Notes: generated by a model from the letters alone, not told the origin. Counted from the stretch's first letter, positions 16,708 to 27,590 are shown. The stretch: DNA of 64,000 nucleotides from Phycicoccus sp. Soil802 (GCF_001429605.1 NZ_LMSS01000001.1:681469-745468); one strand, 5' to 3'. Made by a program: numbers and translations.

Positions 16708-18111
16708 CTAGGACGAGATGGTGGGCAGCTCCACGACAAAGCGAGCACCTCCTCCCGGCCGCTCCTCGACGAGCACCTGACCCTCGTGCAGGGCCACGTG
16801 CCGCTGCACGATGGACAGCCCCAGGCCGACACCGGTGCGCTCACTCGACCCTCCCCGTGCGAAGCGCTCGAACACGCGCGCGCGGCGTTCGGGCACGATG
16901 CCGGGGCCGGCGTCCTCCACCACGATCCGCAGCCGGTGGGCGCCGGGCTCGACGCGGACGGCGGTGCACCCACCTCCGTGGGTCTCGGCGTTGCCGACGA
17001 GGTTGGCGACGACCCGCTCGAGGCGCCGCTTGTCGACCTCCATGGTCAGGGTGGCGACGGCGGGGTCCACCGTGGTGACGACCCGGCCGGCCGCGGCGTC
17101 AGCGGCGCGGCGCACCAGGTCTCCCACCCGGACCGTCTCCCGGACCACCTGGTCGCCGGCGTCGTGGCGGGAGATCTCGAGCAGGTCCACGACCAGGGCC
17201 CGGAACCGCTCCAGCTCGTCGGCCAGCAGGTCGACCGGCTCCCGCACCGACTCCGGCAGCTGCTCGCGGCGGTTCTGGATGACCTGCATCGAGTTGAGCA
17301 TGGTCGTCATCGGCGTGCGCAGCTCGTGGCTCACGTCGACCGCGAACCGGGCATCGGCCACGACGTGGCGCTGGAGGTCCTCGACGGTGCGGTTGAAGGA
17401 GCCGGCCAGCTCCTCGAGGTCGGGGTCCCCGTCCGCGTCGAGGCGCGCCGAGAGCTGACCCGCCGCGACGTCGGCGGCCACGCGGTTGAGCTCGGTCAGC
17501 GGGCGCAGGGCCAACCGGCTCGCGAACCGTCCGACGCCCAGACCGATCAGCACGGTGACGACGGCGGCCGCGACCAGGCCCAGCGACAGGGCGCGGGCGG
17601 TCCGCTGCATCTCGTCGAGGGAGTAGATCTCGAAGTAGCTCCCTCGTCCCCCGTCCAACGGCAGGCCCACCGCGAGGTGCAGCGTCCCGTCGACCCGGAT
17701 CCGCTGGGTGGCCTCCTGCCCGCCGCCCACCAGCGTCACCAGCGAGGTCGGCAGGCTGGCCGGGCCGAGGCTCGGCGAGGTGGCGTACCACCGCCCGTCC
17801 ACGTGGGCGAGCACCGCGGCCGAGTCGGTGCCGGGCACTCCCTCGAGCACGGTCGGCAGGTCGGCGACGCCGGTCGAGAGGGCGGTCTCCACCTCACCCC
17901 GGTCGAGCGAGGTCTCGACGAGCGCGGTCTGTTCCGTCTGCGACACCATCGTGCGCGTCACGAGCGTCCAGGCCAGCCCGGACAGCAACGCCGAGAGCCC
18001 GAGCGCCAGCAGCCCGAACCCGAGGGTCACCCGCCCCCGGACCCCGAACCTGCGCGCGGGAAGAAACCGACGCAGGCCCCGCGCACCAGCGCCCGCTCCC
18101 CCGCCGGCCAC
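16708..18111 (-). CDS. Sensor histidine kinase (HisKA/HATPase)
   Basis: A 467-residue membrane sensor: a basic N-terminus, TM1 (about 28-50), an extracytoplasmic sensor of about 120 residues, TM2, a HAMP linker, then the phosphoacceptor box FAVDVSHELRTPMTTM, N box VANLVGNAETHG, G1 VEDAGPGI and G2 GVGLGLSIV. All catalytic elements look intact. GTG start and the regulator stop share one base (TAGTG). It likely phosphorylates the upstream OmpR-type regulator. The signal is unknown; neighbours are a GerMN lipoprotein and, divergently, a peptide ABC importer. Confidence 0.93.
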   Translation of the reverse strand: MAGGGAGAGARGLRRFLPARRFGVRGRVTLGFGLLALGLSALLSGLAWTLVTRTMVSQTEQTALVETSLDRGEVETALSTGVADLPTVLEGVPGTDSAAVLAHVDGRWYATSPSLGPASLPTSLVTLVGGGQEATQRIRVDGTLHLAVGLPLDGGRGSYFEIYSLDEMQRTARALSLGLVAAAVVTVLIGLGVGRFASRLALRPLTELNRVAADVAAGQLSARLDADGDPDLEELAGSFNRTVEDLQRHVVADARFAVDVSHELRTPMTTMLNSMQVIQNRREQLPESVREPVDLLADELERFRALVVDLLEISRHDAGDQVVRETVRVGDLVRRAADAAAGRVVTTVDPAVATLTMEVDKRRLERVVANLVGNAETHGGGCTAVRVEPGAHRLRIVVEDAGPGIVPERRARVFERFARGGSSERTGVGLGLSIVQRHVALHEGQVLVEERPGGGARFVVELPTISS

Positions 18112-18794
18112 TAGCCCGCCAGCCGGTAGCCCAGCCCCCGGGCCGTGACCACGTAGCGAGGGCTGGCGGGGTCGCGCTCGACCTTGGTCCGCAGCCGGCG
18201 GATGTGCACGTCGACGATCCGCGAGTCGCCGAAGTAGCCGTAGCCCCAGACCTTGTCGAGCAGGTCCTCACGGCTCAGGATCCGCCCCTCGGCGACGGCG
18301 AGCTCGGCCAGGAGACGAAACTCCGTGCGGGTCAAGGCAACTGGCTCCCCGTCACGGAGCACCACGCCGTCGTCGAGGCCGATCGACAGGTCGCCCACCG
18401 TGGGTCGTCGGGGGCGGTGGTCGACGGCGGGCTCGACCCGTCGCAGGAGCGCGCGGATCCGCGCCGAGAGCTCCTTGGCGACGAGCGGCTTGGTCACGTA
18501 GTCATCGGCACCGGCCTCCAACCCGGCGACCACGTCGTGGCTGTCGGAGCGGGCGGTGACCATGATGACCGGGACGGTGCTGCGATGCCTGATCTCACGG
18601 CACACCGAGAAGCCGTCGGTGTCCGGGAGCATCACGTCGAGCAGCACGACATCGGGCTCCTCGCGCGGCAGGTCGGCCAGACCCTGCTCCCCCGTGGCCG
18701 CCTCGGACACGTGGTAGCCCTCGTCCTCCAGGGCCAGGCGGAGCACCCGCCTGACCCGGGGGTCGTCCTCAACCAGCAGCACGCGCCGCGTCAC
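18111..18794 (-). CDS. OmpR/PhoB-family response regulator
   Basis: A 227-residue regulator: receiver with acidic pair VEDD, phospho-acceptor Asp in VVLLDVMLPDTDG, Thr in MVTARS and Lys in TKPL, then a winged-helix DNA-binding domain (LTRTEFRLLAELA ... VDVHIRRLRTKVE ... VVTARGLGYRLAG). First gene of a regulator-kinase-GerMN lipoprotein operon. It diverges from the peptide ABC importer with a 239-base gap that could hold control sites for both. GTG at 18794. Confidence 0.95.
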   Translation of the reverse strand: MTRRVLLVEDDPRVRRVLRLALEDEGYHVSEAATGEQGLADLPREEPDVVLLDVMLPDTDGFSVCREIRHRSTVPVIMVTARSDSHDVVAGLEAGADDYVTKPLVAKELSARIRALLRRVEPAVDHRPRRPTVGDLSIGLDDGVVLRDGEPVALTRTEFRLLAELAVAEGRILSREDLLDKVWGYGYFGDSRIVDVHIRRLRTKVERDPASPRYVVTARGLGYRLAG

Positions 18795-18800
18795 GTCGTC

Positions 18801-18806
18801 AGTATC
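18801..18806 (-). promoter_or_regulatory. Possible -10 box of the response-regulator operon
   Basis: GATACT (minus strand), six bases before the GTG at 18794; less canonical than the TANNNT boxes elsewhere in the window. Confidence 0.35.
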
Positions 18807-19033
18807 ACACCGCCCGCGTGAGCCGTCCGGAAGTTCTGTCGCTCATGGCGTTCCGTCACGCAATCGTCATGAAGCCACGGGCCGTGTGACAGCGCATTTG
18901 CGGTCCCATGACGCTTCCCGGCGCGCCCTCCCACGGCTGCGGTGCGGTGCCTAGGTTCGCAGTCGACCTGCCCTGCACGACCGGGCAGCTCCTCCTTCAA
19001 CCCAGCTCCGTCCACCCACCCGAGGAGAACGAG

Positions 19034-20833
19034 ATGACCCCCAGGAAACGTCGGCTCGCAGCGGTGGCCACCGCCTGCACTGCGAGTCTCGGACTGGCTG
19101 CCTGCGCCAGCAGCACCGGCACCACGACCGGCTCGTCGGCCACCAGCGGCACCGCCGTCAAGGGCGGCACCCTCAACATGCTGGGTGTCGGCGACGTCGA
19201 CTACATGGACCCGAACATCAGCTACTACTCGGGTGGCTACGTGGCCCTACGACTGTGGAGCCGCCAGCTCTTCACCTATCCCGCCATCAAGGACCAGACC
19301 ACCAAGGCCGCCCCTGACCTGGCGACCGCGATCCCGACCGAGGGCAACGGCATCAGTGCCGACGGCAAGACCTACACCATCGCCATCCGCCAGGGCGCGA
19401 AGTGGGACACCAGCCCGGCGCGGCAGGTGACGGCACAGGACATGGTGCGAGGCGTCAAGCGCACCTGCAACCCGGTCCAGCCGTTCGGCGGCCTGCCGGA
19501 CTACGCCGACCTCATCGTCGGCTTCCAGTCGTTCTGCGACGGCTTCGCCAAGGTGGCCAAGACGCCCGCCGCCCTGGCGGCATACGTGGACAAGACCCCG
19601 GTGGCCGGTCTCCAGGCGAAGGACGACCAGACGGTGGTCTTCCAGCTCACCCACCCGGCCAGCTACTTCGTCGACATGCTCACCCTGCCGTCCTTCTCCC
19701 CGGCCCCCAAGGAGTACGACGCCTACCTGCCGGCCAGCCCCGAGCTGGCCGCGCACACCATCTCCGACGGCCCCTACAAGGTCGACTCCTACACCCCGAC
19801 GAAGAACATCACCTTCAGCCGCAACCCAGCCTGGGACGGCGCCACGGACCCGATCCGCAAGGCGTACGTCGACAAGGTCGTCATCAACGAGACGGTCAGC
19901 CAGGACTCGGTCCAGCAGCAGCTCCAGACCGGCACCCCGAGCGCCGACATGGCCTTCGACACGTTCCCGCCGCCGTCGCAGCTGTCGGCCCTGATCGCGA
20001 AGAAGGACCCGCTGCTCAACCTCGGGGAGGGCTCGTCGAACAACCCGTACCTCGTCTACAACACCGTCTCGCCGAGCAACAACAAGGCGTTGCAGAAGAA
20101 GGAGGTGCGGCAGGCGCTGTCCTACGCGCTCAACCGCACCAACATCATCCAGGTGCTCGGTGGACCCAAGGTCAACCCGCCACTCACCCACGTCCTGCCG
20201 AGCAACGTCGTCGGTGGGGAGCAGAACTTCGACCCGTACCCGAACGACCCGGCCAAGGCCAAGTCGATGCTGGCAGCAGCCGGCTACCCCAACGGCCTGA
20301 CGCTGAAGATGTTGTACCGCAACGCCTCCGAGGGTCAGAGCAAGTCCTTCCAGACCGTGCAGCAGGACCTGTCGAAGATCGGCATCAAGGTCGTCGGCGT
20401 CCCGTCGCCCAGCGCAGACTTCTACACGAAGTACCTGCAGGTGCCGACCGTCGCCCAGCGCGGCGTGTGGGACATCGCGATCGCCGGGTGGGGAGCCGAC
20501 TGGTACGGCAACGCCGCGCTGTCGTTCTTCAAGCCGCTCTACTTCGGCAAGGCGGCCTTCCCGCCGGTCGGCAGCAACTTCGGCTTCTACGACAGCCCGA
20601 CCACCAACGCGCTGATCGACCAGGCCTCGACGGCCAAGACCGAGGACGAGGCCAGGGTCCTGTGGGCCAAGGCCGACCACCAGGTGATGGACGACGCGAT
20701 CTTCTTCCCGATCACCAACCCGATCACCGCGAACTACCGGGCGGCCCAGGTGAACAACGCGGTCTTCATCCCCGCCTTCCAGCAGTTCGACCCCGCGAAC
20801 GTGTGGCTCGCCGCGGGCAAGCAGGGTGGCTGA
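19034..20833 (+). CDS. Peptide-type ABC importer, substrate-binding lipoprotein
   Basis: A 599-residue family 5 solute-binding protein. Signal peptide with lipobox LAAC (MTPRKRRLAAVATACTASLG), then the typical opening GGTLNMLGVGDVDYMDPNI and a closing region that places helices around QVMDDAIFFPITNP. ATG at 19034 has a GAGGAG site with good spacing. Captures oligopeptides, dipeptides or similar ligands outside the membrane and hands them to the permease pair encoded downstream; exact ligand unknown. First gene of a five-gene operon. Confidence 0.93.
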   Translation: MTPRKRRLAAVATACTASLGLAACASSTGTTTGSSATSGTAVKGGTLNMLGVGDVDYMDPNISYYSGGYVALRLWSRQLFTYPAIKDQTTKAAPDLATAIPTEGNGISADGKTYTIAIRQGAKWDTSPARQVTAQDMVRGVKRTCNPVQPFGGLPDYADLIVGFQSFCDGFAKVAKTPAALAAYVDKTPVAGLQAKDDQTVVFQLTHPASYFVDMLTLPSFSPAPKEYDAYLPASPELAAHTISDGPYKVDSYTPTKNITFSRNPAWDGATDPIRKAYVDKVVINETVSQDSVQQQLQTGTPSADMAFDTFPPPSQLSALIAKKDPLLNLGEGSSNNPYLVYNTVSPSNNKALQKKEVRQALSYALNRTNIIQVLGGPKVNPPLTHVLPSNVVGGEQNFDPYPNDPAKAKSMLAAAGYPNGLTLKMLYRNASEGQSKSFQTVQQDLSKIGIKVVGVPSPSADFYTKYLQVPTVAQRGVWDIAIAGWGADWYGNAALSFFKPLYFGKAAFPPVGSNFGFYDSPTTNALIDQASTAKTEDEARVLWAKADHQVMDDAIFFPITNPITANYRAAQVNNAVFIPAFQQFDPANVWLAAGKQGG

Positions 20834-20843
20834 GGAGACCGCC

Positions 20844-21898
<1,055 letters not shown>

Positions 21899-21902
<4 letters not shown>

Positions 21903-22978
21903 GGTCCGAGGTCCTGCTGCGCGCCGAGGAGGTCGTCAAGTCGTTCCCCGTGCGCTCGTCGGGGCTGCGCCGCACGCACGACGTGGTGCAGGCCGTGGCG
22001 GGGGTCAGCCTCGAGGTCCGGCGCGGTGAGACCCTCGGCCTCGTGGGCGAGACCGGGTGCGGGAAGTCCACCCTCGCGCGCTGCCTGGCGCGGCTCTACG
22101 ACCTGACGTCGGGCACGGTGACCTTCGAGGACCGCGACATCAGCACGCTGTCGGGTCGCGAGATGCGGCCCCTGCGCCAGGACATCCAGGTGATCTTCCA
22201 GGACCCGTACGGCTCGCTGAACCCCCGGCGGCGGGTGGGCTCGATCATCGGCGACCCCTTCGTCATCCACGGGATCGGCTCGGCCGCCGACCGCAAGCGC
22301 ACCGTGCAGGAGCTGATGGAGCGGGTCGGGCTGAACCCCGAGCACTACAACCGGTTCCCGGCCGAGTTCTCCGGCGGCCAGCGACAACGGATCGGGGTCG
22401 CCCGTGCGCTGGCGCTGCGGCCCAAGCTCGTGATCTGCGACGAGCCGGTGTCGGCACTGGACGTGTCGATCCAGGCGCAGATCATCAACCTGCTGGTCGA
22501 CCTCCAGGACGACTTCGGGCTGACCTACCTTTTCATCTCGCACGACCTCTCGGTGATCCGTCACGTGAGCGACCGCATCGCGGTGATGCACCTGGGCAAG
22601 ATCGCCGAGCTCGCCCCCGCGGCCCAGCTGTTCGACCACACCCGCCACCCGTACACCCGGTCGCTGCTCTCCGCGCTGCCGCACGCCGACCCGGACGTGG
22701 CCGACAGCCGGGAGCGGATCGTGCTCGTGGGCGACCTGCCCACGCCGACCAACCCCCCGTCGGGGTGCCGGTTCCACACGCGGTGCCCCAAGGCGCGCGA
22801 GGACTGTGCCGTCACCGACCCGCGGCTGGTGCCGGTGCTCGGGGACGGGCCGGTGCACCTGACGGCCTGCCTGCACCCGCTGGCCGTGGGCGAGGACCTC
22901 TCGCTGGCCAGGCCGCGGGTGAGTGACACCGAGATCGACACCCGGCCGCGCCGGGCCGAGGAGGCTGAGTCCGCATGA
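21899..22978 (+). CDS. Peptide ABC importer ATPase, DppF type
   Basis: A 359-residue partner ATPase: Walker A GETGCGKST, Q-loop IFQDPYGSLNPRR (typical of DppF/OppF), signature FSGGQRQRIG, Walker B LVICDEPVSALD, H-loop FISHDLS, and a C-terminal CRFHTRCPKAREDC segment. ATG overlaps the previous stop (ATGA), and its own stop overlaps the next start (ATGA), so stoichiometric coupling of ATPases and permease is likely. Confidence 0.95.
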
Positions 22979-23955
22979 GCGACACCGCAGATGTCGTGGC
23001 CGTGATGAGCCCATCGGGCCCCGAGTCCGACCCGCATGCCACCACCCGACCCACCGCGGCCAAGGGCATCGAGGGCCGCACGCCGTGGCAGCTGGCGTGG
23101 CAACGGCTGCGCCGCGACCGCGTGGCGATGGTGTCGCTCGTCGTCATCGGCCTCATCGTCCTGATGGCCATCGCGGCGCCCCTGGCCGCGCTGGTCACCG
23201 GTCACCCGGTCAACGAGCAGTACCGCACCATCGGGCTCACCCCGGACGGCCTCCCCCGCGGCCCGTCGAGCGAGTTCTGGCTCGGGACCGACGACCTCGG
23301 CCGCGACATCCTCGTCCGCATCGCGTACGGCGCCCGCATCTCGCTGCTCGTCGGTGTGGCCTCGACGATCCTCACCGTCGTGATCGGCGTGGTGATCGGC
23401 CTGGCCGCCGGCTTCCTCGGCGGCGCCGTCGACACGGTGCTGGCCCGCCTCATCGACGTGGTCCTGTCGGTGCCGTTCCTGCTGGTCGCGATCGCCCTGG
23501 TCTCGATCACCGGGCCGAGCCTCATCGTGACGGTCCTGGTCATCGGGTTCTTCAGCTGGGCGTCGGTCGCCCGCATCGTGCGGGGGCAGGTGCTGTCGAT
23601 GCGGGAGCGCGAGTTCGTGGAGGCCGCCCGGTCCCTGGGCGCCTCCAACTCGCGGATCATGTTCGTCGACATCCTGCCCAACGTCCTTGCGCCGGTGATC
23701 GTCTACGCGTCACTGCTGATCCCCGTGGTCATCGTGGTCGAGGCGACCCTGTCGTTCCTCGGGCTCGGCCTCGCCCCGCCCACGGCCGACTGGGGCGGGA
23801 TGATCAGCGAGGCCCAGACCTACTACACGACCTCGTGGTGGTTCGTCGTCTTCCCCGGAGCCGCGCTGCTCATCACGACGCTGGCCTTCAACCTGCTCGG
23901 CGACGGCATCCGCGACGCCTTCGACCCGCGCTCCGAGCGCCTGATGGCGAAGTGA
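22975..23955 (+). CDS. Peptide ABC importer permease, DppC type
   Basis: A 326-residue permease with an N-terminal OppC-type helix and about five BPD-transporter helices. The conserved GTDDLGRDILVRIAYGARIS motif and EAA loop (EREFVEAARSLGASNSRIMF) identify the C subunit. Begins in an ATGA overlap with the ATPase. Confidence 0.94.
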   Translation: MSDTADVVAVMSPSGPESDPHATTRPTAAKGIEGRTPWQLAWQRLRRDRVAMVSLVVIGLIVLMAIAAPLAALVTGHPVNEQYRTIGLTPDGLPRGPSSEFWLGTDDLGRDILVRIAYGARISLLVGVASTILTVVIGVVIGLAAGFLGGAVDTVLARLIDVVLSVPFLLVAIALVSITGPSLIVTVLVIGFFSWASVARIVRGQVLSMREREFVEAARSLGASNSRIMFVDILPNVLAPVIVYASLLIPVVIVVEATLSFLGLGLAPPTADWGGMISEAQTYYTTSWWFVVFPGAALLITTLAFNLLGDGIRDAFDPRSERLMAK

Positions 23956-23962
23956 GGACCTC

Positions 23963-24922
23963 ATGGTGCGCTTCCTGATCCGGCGCGTGGCGCTGGGCTT
24001 CCTCGTCCTGTGGCTGATCACCGTGGCGGTCTTCGGCCTGTTCTTCGTCGCCCCCAACAACGTCGCCCGCACGCTGGCCGGCCGACAGGCCACGCCCGAG
24101 ACCGTCGCGGCGATCTCCCACCGGCTCGGGCTGGACCAGCCGTTGTGGAAGCAGTACCTCGACTTCGTCGGCAACGCGCTGCACGGGGACCTCGGCTACG
24201 ACTACTACCACCAGGTGCCGGTCACGACGATCCTCGGCTCGGCGCTGCCGATCACCCTGTCGCTGGTGTTCGGGGCCGCCTTCCTGTGGCTCGGCCTGGG
24301 TGTCTTCAACGGCGTCATCTCGGCCACCCACCCACGCTCGTTCACCGACCGGTCACTGACCGCGCTCAGCCTGTTCTTCTACTCCACGCCGACGTTCCTG
24401 CTCGGCATCCTCCTGCTCTACGTCCTCTACTTCCGGCTCACCCTCGCCGGGCACACGGCCTTCCCTGCTGGGGGCTACGCGCCCTTCGGCGGTGGCCTCG
24501 GGCCCTGGGCGCAGCACCTGGTCCTGCCCTGGTTCACGCTGGCGCTGGTGTCGGCCGCGACCTACACGCGACTGACCCGGGCGTCGATGCTCGACGTGCT
24601 CGGCGAGGACTACGTGCGCACCGCCCGGTCCAAGGGGATCGGCGAGCGACGCGTGGTCCTGCGCCACGGGCTGCGGGCCGCGCTCACCCCCATCGTCACG
24701 CAGTTCGGGATCGACGTCGGGTCGCTGCTCGGCGGGGTGGTCGTCACCGAGACCGTGTTCAGCCTCCCCGGGCTGGGCAAGACCGCGATCGACGCGATCA
24801 ACCAGCAGGACCTCCCGGTGATCATCGGGATCGTCCTCTTCGCGGCCGCAGCGGTCGTGGTCGCCAACATCCTGGTCGACCTCGCGTACGCCGTGCTCGA
24901 CCCGCGCGTCCGCCTGCACTGA
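23963..24922 (+). CDS. Peptide ABC importer permease, DppB type
   Basis: A 319-residue permease with six helices; EAA loop EDYVRTARSKGIGERRVVLR and the family ending FSLPGLGKTAIDAINQQDLP. ATG at 23963 with GTGAGGACC upstream, seven bases after the C-subunit stop. The order A-D-F-C-B puts the B subunit last, whereas classical dpp/opp operons run A-B-C-D-F. A strong terminator follows. Confidence 0.94.
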   Translation: MVRFLIRRVALGFLVLWLITVAVFGLFFVAPNNVARTLAGRQATPETVAAISHRLGLDQPLWKQYLDFVGNALHGDLGYDYYHQVPVTTILGSALPITLSLVFGAAFLWLGLGVFNGVISATHPRSFTDRSLTALSLFFYSTPTFLLGILLLYVLYFRLTLAGHTAFPAGGYAPFGGGLGPWAQHLVLPWFTLALVSAATYTRLTRASMLDVLGEDYVRTARSKGIGERRVVLRHGLRAALTPIVTQFGIDVGSLLGGVVVTETVFSLPGLGKTAIDAINQQDLPVIIGIVLFAAAAVVVANILVDLAYAVLDPRVRLH

Positions 24923-24928
24923 GGCACG

Positions 24929-24968
24929 GCGAGAGGCCCGGCCCCCAGACGGGGACCGGGCCTCTCGC
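24929..24968 (+). terminator. Intrinsic-type terminator of the ABC importer operon
   Basis: GCGAGAGGCCCGG and CCGGGCCTCTCGC form a perfect 13-bp stem six bases after the permease stop; the loop has an inner CCCC/GGGG pairing. No long U-tract. Confidence 0.8.
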
Positions 24969-24987
24969 TACGTCACAGACCGAGCCG

Positions 24988-25018
24988 GCCACGCGGCACA
25001 CGAGGTATGCCGCGTGGC
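24988..25018 (-). terminator. Terminator of rpsA, built from the GTATGCCGC word
   Basis: GCCACGCGGCA and TGCCGCGTGGC form an 11-bp stem with a 9-base loop just after the rpsA stop. One arm contains GGTATGCCGCG, and the other a one-mismatch inverted copy (GCGGCACAC). Confidence 0.7.
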
Positions 25019-25024
25019 GTGGGC

Positions 25025-26542
25025 TCAGTTGCCGGTGAGCTTCTCGCGCAGTGCGGCGAGGGCCTCGTCAGAGGCCAGGGTGCCCTCGGACGCCGGGACG
25101 GCCGGGCGGCTGCTGCTGCTGCTGCCCGAGTCGCTGTCGGAGTCGGCTGCTGCGGAAGAACCCGAGTCGGACGAGTAGGACGTCGCGGCACCAGCGTTGG
25201 CGGCTGCCTCGGCGTCGGCCTTGGTGGCCTCCTCGACCTGGGTCTTGTGAGCCTCCCAGCGGGTGTGGGCCTCGGCGTACTGCTTCTCCCACTTCTCACG
25301 CTGGGTGTCGAAGCCCTCGAGCCACTCGTTGGTCTCCGGGTCGAAGCCCTCCGGGTACTTGTAGTTGCCGGCCTCGTCGTACTCCGCGGCCATGCCGTAG
25401 AGGGTCGGGTCGAACTCGGCGACGGGCGCGCTGTCGTCGTTGGCCTGTTTGAGGCTCAGCGAGATCCGGCGACGCTCGAGGTCGATGTCGATGACCTTGA
25501 CGAAGATGTCGGAACCGACCGTGACGACCTGCTCCGGCAGCTCCACGTGGCGCTCGGCCAGCTCGGAGATGTGGACCAGGCCCTCGATGCCGTCGTCCAC
25601 GCGGACGAACGCACCGAACGGGACCAGCTTGGTGACCTTGCCCGGCACGACCTGACCGATCGCGTGGGTGCGGGCGAAGTGCTGCCACGGGTCTTCCTGG
25701 GTCGCCTTGAGCGACAGGGAGACACGCTCGCGGTCCATGTCGACGTCGAGGACCTCGACGGTGACCTCCTGGCCGACCTCGACAACCTCGGACGGGTGGT
25801 CGATGTGCTTCCAGGACAGCTCGGACACGTGGACGAGACCGTCGACGCCGCCGAGGTCCACGAACGCACCGAAGTTGACGATGGAGGACACGACGCCGGA
25901 GCGGACCTGCCCCTTCTGGAGCTCCTTGAGGAACGTGGTGCGCACCTCGGACTGGGTCTGCTCGAGCCACGCACGGCGCGACAGGACCACGTTGTTGCGG
26001 TTCTTGTCGAGCTCGATGATCTTGGCCTCGATCTCCTTGCCCACGTAGGGCTGGAGGTCGCGGACGCGACGCATCTCCACGAGCGAGGCGGGGAGGAAGC
26101 CGCGCAGGCCGATGTCGAGGATGAGTCCACCCTTGACGACCTCGATGACGGTGCCGGTGACGACGCCGTCCTCTTCCTTGATCTTCTCGATCGTGCCCCA
26201 GGCGCGCTCGTACTGCGCACGCTTCTTGGACAGGATCAGCCGACCTTCCTTGTCCTCCTTCTGGAGGACCAGGGCCTCGACCTCGTCGCCGACCTTGACG
26301 ACCTCAGAGGGGTCGACGTCGTGCTTGATCGAGAGCTCGCGGGAGGGGATGACACCCTCGGTCTTGTAGCCGATGTCGAGCAGGACCTCGTCCCGGTCGA
26401 CCTTGACGATGACACCCTCGACGATGTCTCCGTCATTGAAATCCTTGATCGTCGCGTCGATCGCGGCGAGCAGTTCTTCCTCGGTGCCGATGTCGTTGAT
26501 GGCAACCTGAGGGGCGGTCTTTTCGACCGTGCTGGCAGTCAT
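25025..26542 (-). CDS. rpsA: 30S ribosomal protein S1
   Basis: A 505-residue protein with four S1 RNA-binding domains (about 40-110, 125-195, 210-285, 295-370; e.g. GAFVDLGGVDGLVHVSELSW, GAFVRVDDGIEGLVHISELA) and a low-complexity acidic/Ser-rich tail (SSDSGSSAAADSDSDSGS) ending LAALREKLTGN. Actinomycete S1 typically has four rather than six domains. ATG at 26540-26542 starts MTASTVEKTAPQ; upstream in-frame sequence is not protein-like. The 150-base leader to 26695 is shared with the divergent methyltransferase and is relatively AT-rich near 26550-26590. Confidence 0.97.
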   Translation of the reverse strand: MTASTVEKTAPQVAINDIGTEEELLAAIDATIKDFNDGDIVEGVIVKVDRDEVLLDIGYKTEGVIPSRELSIKHDVDPSEVVKVGDEVEALVLQKEDKEGRLILSKKRAQYERAWGTIEKIKEEDGVVTGTVIEVVKGGLILDIGLRGFLPASLVEMRRVRDLQPYVGKEIEAKIIELDKNRNNVVLSRRAWLEQTQSEVRTTFLKELQKGQVRSGVVSSIVNFGAFVDLGGVDGLVHVSELSWKHIDHPSEVVEVGQEVTVEVLDVDMDRERVSLSLKATQEDPWQHFARTHAIGQVVPGKVTKLVPFGAFVRVDDGIEGLVHISELAERHVELPEQVVTVGSDIFVKVIDIDLERRRISLSLKQANDDSAPVAEFDPTLYGMAAEYDEAGNYKYPEGFDPETNEWLEGFDTQREKWEKQYAEAHTRWEAHKTQVEEATKADAEAAANAGAATSYSSDSGSSAAADSDSDSGSSSSSRPAVPASEGTLASDEALAALREKLTGN

Positions 26543-26694
26543 GTAGTAGGAACTCCGATGGTGGACAGTGAATAGAAGGTGTTGGTTGTGCTCACGCGAA
26601 CCGGGCCGCCGGACGGCGGCACGACGAAGCGCGCACACGGAAGTGCCTCCCTACCCTACCGACGCCGTCCCTGCAGGGTCAAAACGCGAGAGGT

Positions 26695-27510
26695 ATGCCG
26701 TTGAGTGAGTATGCGCAGGTCAGCCGTCGCGAGGCGGGTCCGGAGGAGACCGCTGCCGCGAACCGGTCGTGGTGGGACGCGGAGGCCGGCGACTACTACG
26801 CCGAGCACGGCACCTTCCTGGGTGACGCGGACTTCGTCTGGGGGCCCGAGGGCTGGCGGGAGGACGAGCTCCGGCTGCTGGGCGACCTGGCCGGTCGCCG
26901 CGTGCTCGAGATCGGGGCCGGCGCCGGGCAGTGCGCCCGCTGGGTGTCCGCCGCCGGAGCAGAGGTCGTCGCCACCGACCTGTCGGCCGGGATGGTCCGG
27001 CAGGGTCTCGACCTGAACCGCACGGTCACACCCCCGGCCGAGCCGGTGCCGTTCGCCCAGTGCGACGCGGTCGAGCTGCCGTTCGCCGACGGCAGCTTCG
27101 ACACGGTCTTCACCGCCTATGGCGCCGTCCCCTTCGTGGCGGACACCGCGCGCCTGATGCGCGAGGTCGCGCGGGTGCTGCGGCCCGGCGGCCGGTTCGT
27201 GTTCTCGACCACGCACCCCTTCCGGTGGGCCTTCCCCGACGACCCCGGTGCCGGCGGCCTGACGCTGACCCAGTCCTACTTCGACCGCACCCCGTACGTC
27301 GAGGCCGACTCCGACGGCGAGGCCACCTACGTCGAGCACCACCGCACCGTGGGCGACCGGGTGCGTGAGCTGGTGGCCGCCGGGCTGGTCCTCGTCGACC
27401 TCGTCGAGCCCGAGTGGCCGGAGCGCAACCAGGCGGCCTGGGGCGGCTGGTCACCCCTGCGCGGCGGCTACTTCCCCGGCACCGCCATCTTCGTCTGCCT
27501 GCGGGCCTGA
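26695..27510 (+). CDS. Class I SAM-dependent methyltransferase
   Basis: A 271-residue cytosolic methyltransferase: N-terminal SWWDAEAGDYYAEHGTFLGD, SAM-binding motif I VLEIGAGAGQCARWV, acidic motif II VVATDLSA, motif post-I VELPFADGSFDTVFTAYGAV. The substrate is unknown. The ATG lies inside a GTATGCCG word (26693-26700), so the start codon itself is part of that repeat. Divergent from rpsA; ends before a very strong bidirectional hairpin. Confidence 0.88.
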   Translation: MPLSEYAQVSRREAGPEETAAANRSWWDAEAGDYYAEHGTFLGDADFVWGPEGWREDELRLLGDLAGRRVLEIGAGAGQCARWVSAAGAEVVATDLSAGMVRQGLDLNRTVTPPAEPVPFAQCDAVELPFADGSFDTVFTAYGAVPFVADTARLMREVARVLRPGGRFVFSTTHPFRWAFPDDPGAGGLTLTQSYFDRTPYVEADSDGEATYVEHHRTVGDRVRELVAAGLVLVDLVEPEWPERNQAAWGGWSPLRGGYFPGTAIFVCLRA

Positions 27511-27534
27511 CGGACGTTTCGACCTCGACAGGCC

Positions 27535-27570
27535 TCGAGGGCCGACCGGATCGCTCCGGTCGGCCCTCGA
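27535..27570. terminator. Bidirectional terminator hairpin
   Basis: A perfect 16-bp stem (TCGAGGGCCGACCGGA / TCCGGTCGGCCCTCGA) with a TCGC loop between two convergent genes, 25 bases after one stop and 20 before the other. Confidence 0.8.
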
Positions 27571-27590
27571 TGGACGTGCTGGGTGGTGCC

